Shown here: in pieces, positions 15,030 to 16,438 of the stretch
Numbering within the stretch: position 1 is the first letter of the stretch
How the letters are laid out: each line of letters starts with the position of its first letter
DNA from: Labilithrix sp.
GTDB lineage: Bacteria > Myxococcota > Polyangia > Polyangiales > Polyangiaceae
NCBI GenBank assembly: GCA_028287035.1
Contig: JAQBQL010000110.1
Location: 1-16,438 of the forward strand
DNA: 16,438 bases
Direction: 5' to 3'
Notes under the pieces: generated by a model
The model's database searches: none
What the model was told of the DNA's origin: nothing
Seen by the model: only the letters and a program-made list of their open reading frames with translations
Translations under genes and position numbers: made by a program

Positions 15030-16438
15030 TCATGGCGCCTTGCTCGCCGCAGGGGCGGTCGCGGGCGCCTCGGCCGGGACCGCCTTCACGAGGGGCGGAC
15101 GGGCGGCCACGATGACGAGGCTCTCCTCGCCGAGGCGCTTCGCTGCGAACGCGCGAAGCTCGTCGAGCGAGGTCTTTCCGCGGGAAGCGGACTGCGCGCT
15201 CGTCGGCACCGGCTCGCCGCGCCACGTGGCGACGACGCGCGCCCGCGGATCGAGGGCGGTCGTGACGGCCTCGCGCGCCGACACGGCGACGCCGCGCTCG
15301 AGATCGGCCGCCCCGAGGCCGCCTCTCCACAGGCGGTCCAGGACCGCGCGCGTCTGCATGACCGCGCCGTCGAGGGAGGCCTGCGTCGCGACGAGGCGGA
15401 TCACGAGCGCGGGCGCGCGGGGCACGCCGAGGACCCGCGCCGACCACGACGTCGCGAGCGGCGCGCCGCCGCCGAGCGCCTTCTCGAGCACGCCCCCCGC
15501 GCCGTCGAGGGCCGCCGCGATCAGCGAGGCGGCGCTCCGCTCCGCGACGTCGTTCGGCGCCAGCGGGAAGGCGAGGTAGGCCTCGGCGACGATCCCTCCG
15601 GCTTGCAGCTCGATCCCGTACGTCCCGGCGCGCGGCGCAACCGTCGCGGTGGGCGAGCGACACGCGCGGGTCTCGCCGCCCCGCCGATCGATCCACCGGT
15701 CCACGGCGCGCACCGCGGCATCGCCCTGCGCGGCCCCGTCACCCGCGAGCACCGCCACGCGCAGGGGACCCGTGCGGAGCGCCTCGGCGCGAGCCGCGAT
15801 GGCCGCATCGGAGGCGCGCGCCAGGATCTCGTCGCGGCCCGTCGCCAGCACCCACGACGGATGGCCCGGCGTCAGCGCGCCCGCGAGCACACCGAGGGCC
15901 CGGCCGTCCGCCTGCGCGTCGCGACGAAGGAGCTCGGCCCGCGCGCGGCCGAGCGCCGGCAGGGGCAGCGCGTCCGCCGCGAAGGAGCGTCCCGCAAGGT
16001 CGGCGAGCCGGCGGGCGTGCGCCGCCGGACCTTCGCCGGGCAGCGCCGGGCCGTGTACGAGGAGGCCCGCGCCGTCCGGGGTGATCCACGGCTCGACGTG
16101 GGTGTCGGGCGACGTCTTCGCGAGCTCGGCGGCCGCCGCGATGAAGAGCGCGGTGAGCCCTGCGTCCTGCTCGGTCTCGCTCTCGGTGCCGCATGGCGAC
16201 GCGAGCAGCACCCACGTCTCGCCCTGGCCCGGCTCGACGCGCACCCGGCCCTCGCACGCGGGCTTCTCCCACGAGAGGGTCGCTCGCGCGAGCGCCGCGG
16301 CCAGCGTCTCGCGCGTGGGCTCGAGCGGCGACTCGGCCGACGCGGGCCCACCGCGGCGAAGCGGCAGCCCGAGCGCGGCGGAGGTGTGGAGCAGCCCGGC
16401 AGCGCGCACCGAGCCGTCGCCCTCGCCGGCGCCGGCGT
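15030..16438 (-). CDS. M16-like zinc peptidase homologue, C-terminal part (cut by window edge)
   Basis: The frame is open to base 16438, so the start lies outside the window and the 469 codons here are the C-terminal part. An in-frame GTG at 16407-16409 falls in mid-domain and is not taken as the start. The layout of alternating helical and strand blocks resembles an insulinase/M16 peptidase. Supporting pieces are LTALFIAAAAELA, then HARRLADLAGRSFAADALPLPALGRARAELL, and later a second-half block AEAYLAFPLAP with AASLIAAALDGAGGVLEKAL, typical of the M16 C-terminal domain that packs on the active half. The HxxEH zinc motif, if present, would be in the missing N-terminal part, so activity cannot be judged. 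The end is Ala/Pro-rich (PAEAPATAPAASKAP). Many myxobacterial M16 proteins are periplasmic, but no signal can be seen here. Confidence 0.7.
   Translation of the reverse strand, partial: AGAGEGDGSVRAAGLLHTSAALGLPLRRGGPASAESPLEPTRETLAAALARATLSWEKPACEGRVRVEPGQGETWVLLASPCGTESETEQDAGLTALFIAAAAELAKTSPDTHVEPWITPDGAGLLVHGPALPGEGPAAHARRLADLAGRSFAADALPLPALGRARAELLRRDAQADGRALGVLAGALTPGHPSWVLATGRDEILARASDAAIAARAEALRTGPLRVAVLAGDGAAQGDAAVRAVDRWIDRRGGETRACRSPTATVAPRAGTYGIELQAGGIVAEAYLAFPLAPNDVAERSAASLIAAALDGAGGVLEKALGGGAPLATSWSARVLGVPRAPALVIRLVATQASLDGAVMQTRAVLDRLWRGGLGAADLERGVAVSAREAVTTALDPRARVVATWRGEPVPTSAQSASRGKTSLDELRAFAAKRLGEESLVIVAARPPLVKAVPAEAPATAPAASKAP

Overview
The window has about 70% G+C, a strong preference for G or C at third codon positions, GTG and TTG starts alongside ATG, and very few bases between genes. 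It also carries a lipoprotein built from Cys-rich DGxxNGxETDVDCGG repeats, which is a style typical of Myxococcota. I infer a myxobacterium of the Polyangia/Sorangium-Labilithrix kind; no rRNA or other direct taxonomic marker is present. I see no tRNA, rRNA, CRISPR array, insertion sequence or phage gene, so it reads as ordinary chromosome with one unusual operon.

Layout. Bases 1-108 hold no certain gene. A small membrane protein (109-330, +) meets the 3' end of a 703-residue lipoprotein (323-2434, -) whose N-terminal half is Cys-rich repeats and whose C-terminal half is a degenerate formylglycine-generating-enzyme fold. A 250-base divergent intergenic region with several inverted repeats follows. 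Then comes the most interesting part, a three-gene plus-strand operon (2685-6594). Its first gene fuses a SulP/SLC26-type anion transporter to a CcmM-like gamma carbonic anhydrase in place of the usual STAS domain. The second and third genes are two different SPFH/Band 7 membrane proteins. All three are joined by stop/start overlaps. Converging on this operon are an uncharacterised 236-residue protein and, upstream of it and translationally coupled to it, an MscS-type channel with a C-terminal cyclic-nucleotide-binding domain (6566-8817, -).

A small secreted, probably beta-barrel, protein (8956-9615, +) converges on sucA, the E1 subunit of 2-oxoglutarate dehydrogenase (9625-12468, -). Upstream of sucA on the same strand is a Pro/Ala-rich protein with short globular ends (12548-13915, -). 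Divergent from that is a solitary thiS (13988-14188, +). A PlsC-type acyltransferase (14210-14992, -) and the C-terminal part of an M16-like peptidase (15030 to the window edge, -) close the window.

How the parts may work together. In the SulP operon the transporter would move bicarbonate (or another anion), the fused carbonic anhydrase would interconvert CO2 and bicarbonate at the cytoplasmic mouth, and the two SPFH proteins would form a membrane scaffold around it. This resembles the known association of stomatin-type proteins with anion exchangers and carbonic anhydrase in animals. That mechanism is inference from domain content and operon structure. The other genes are mostly housekeeping (central carbon metabolism, lipid synthesis, thiamine) or envelope proteins.
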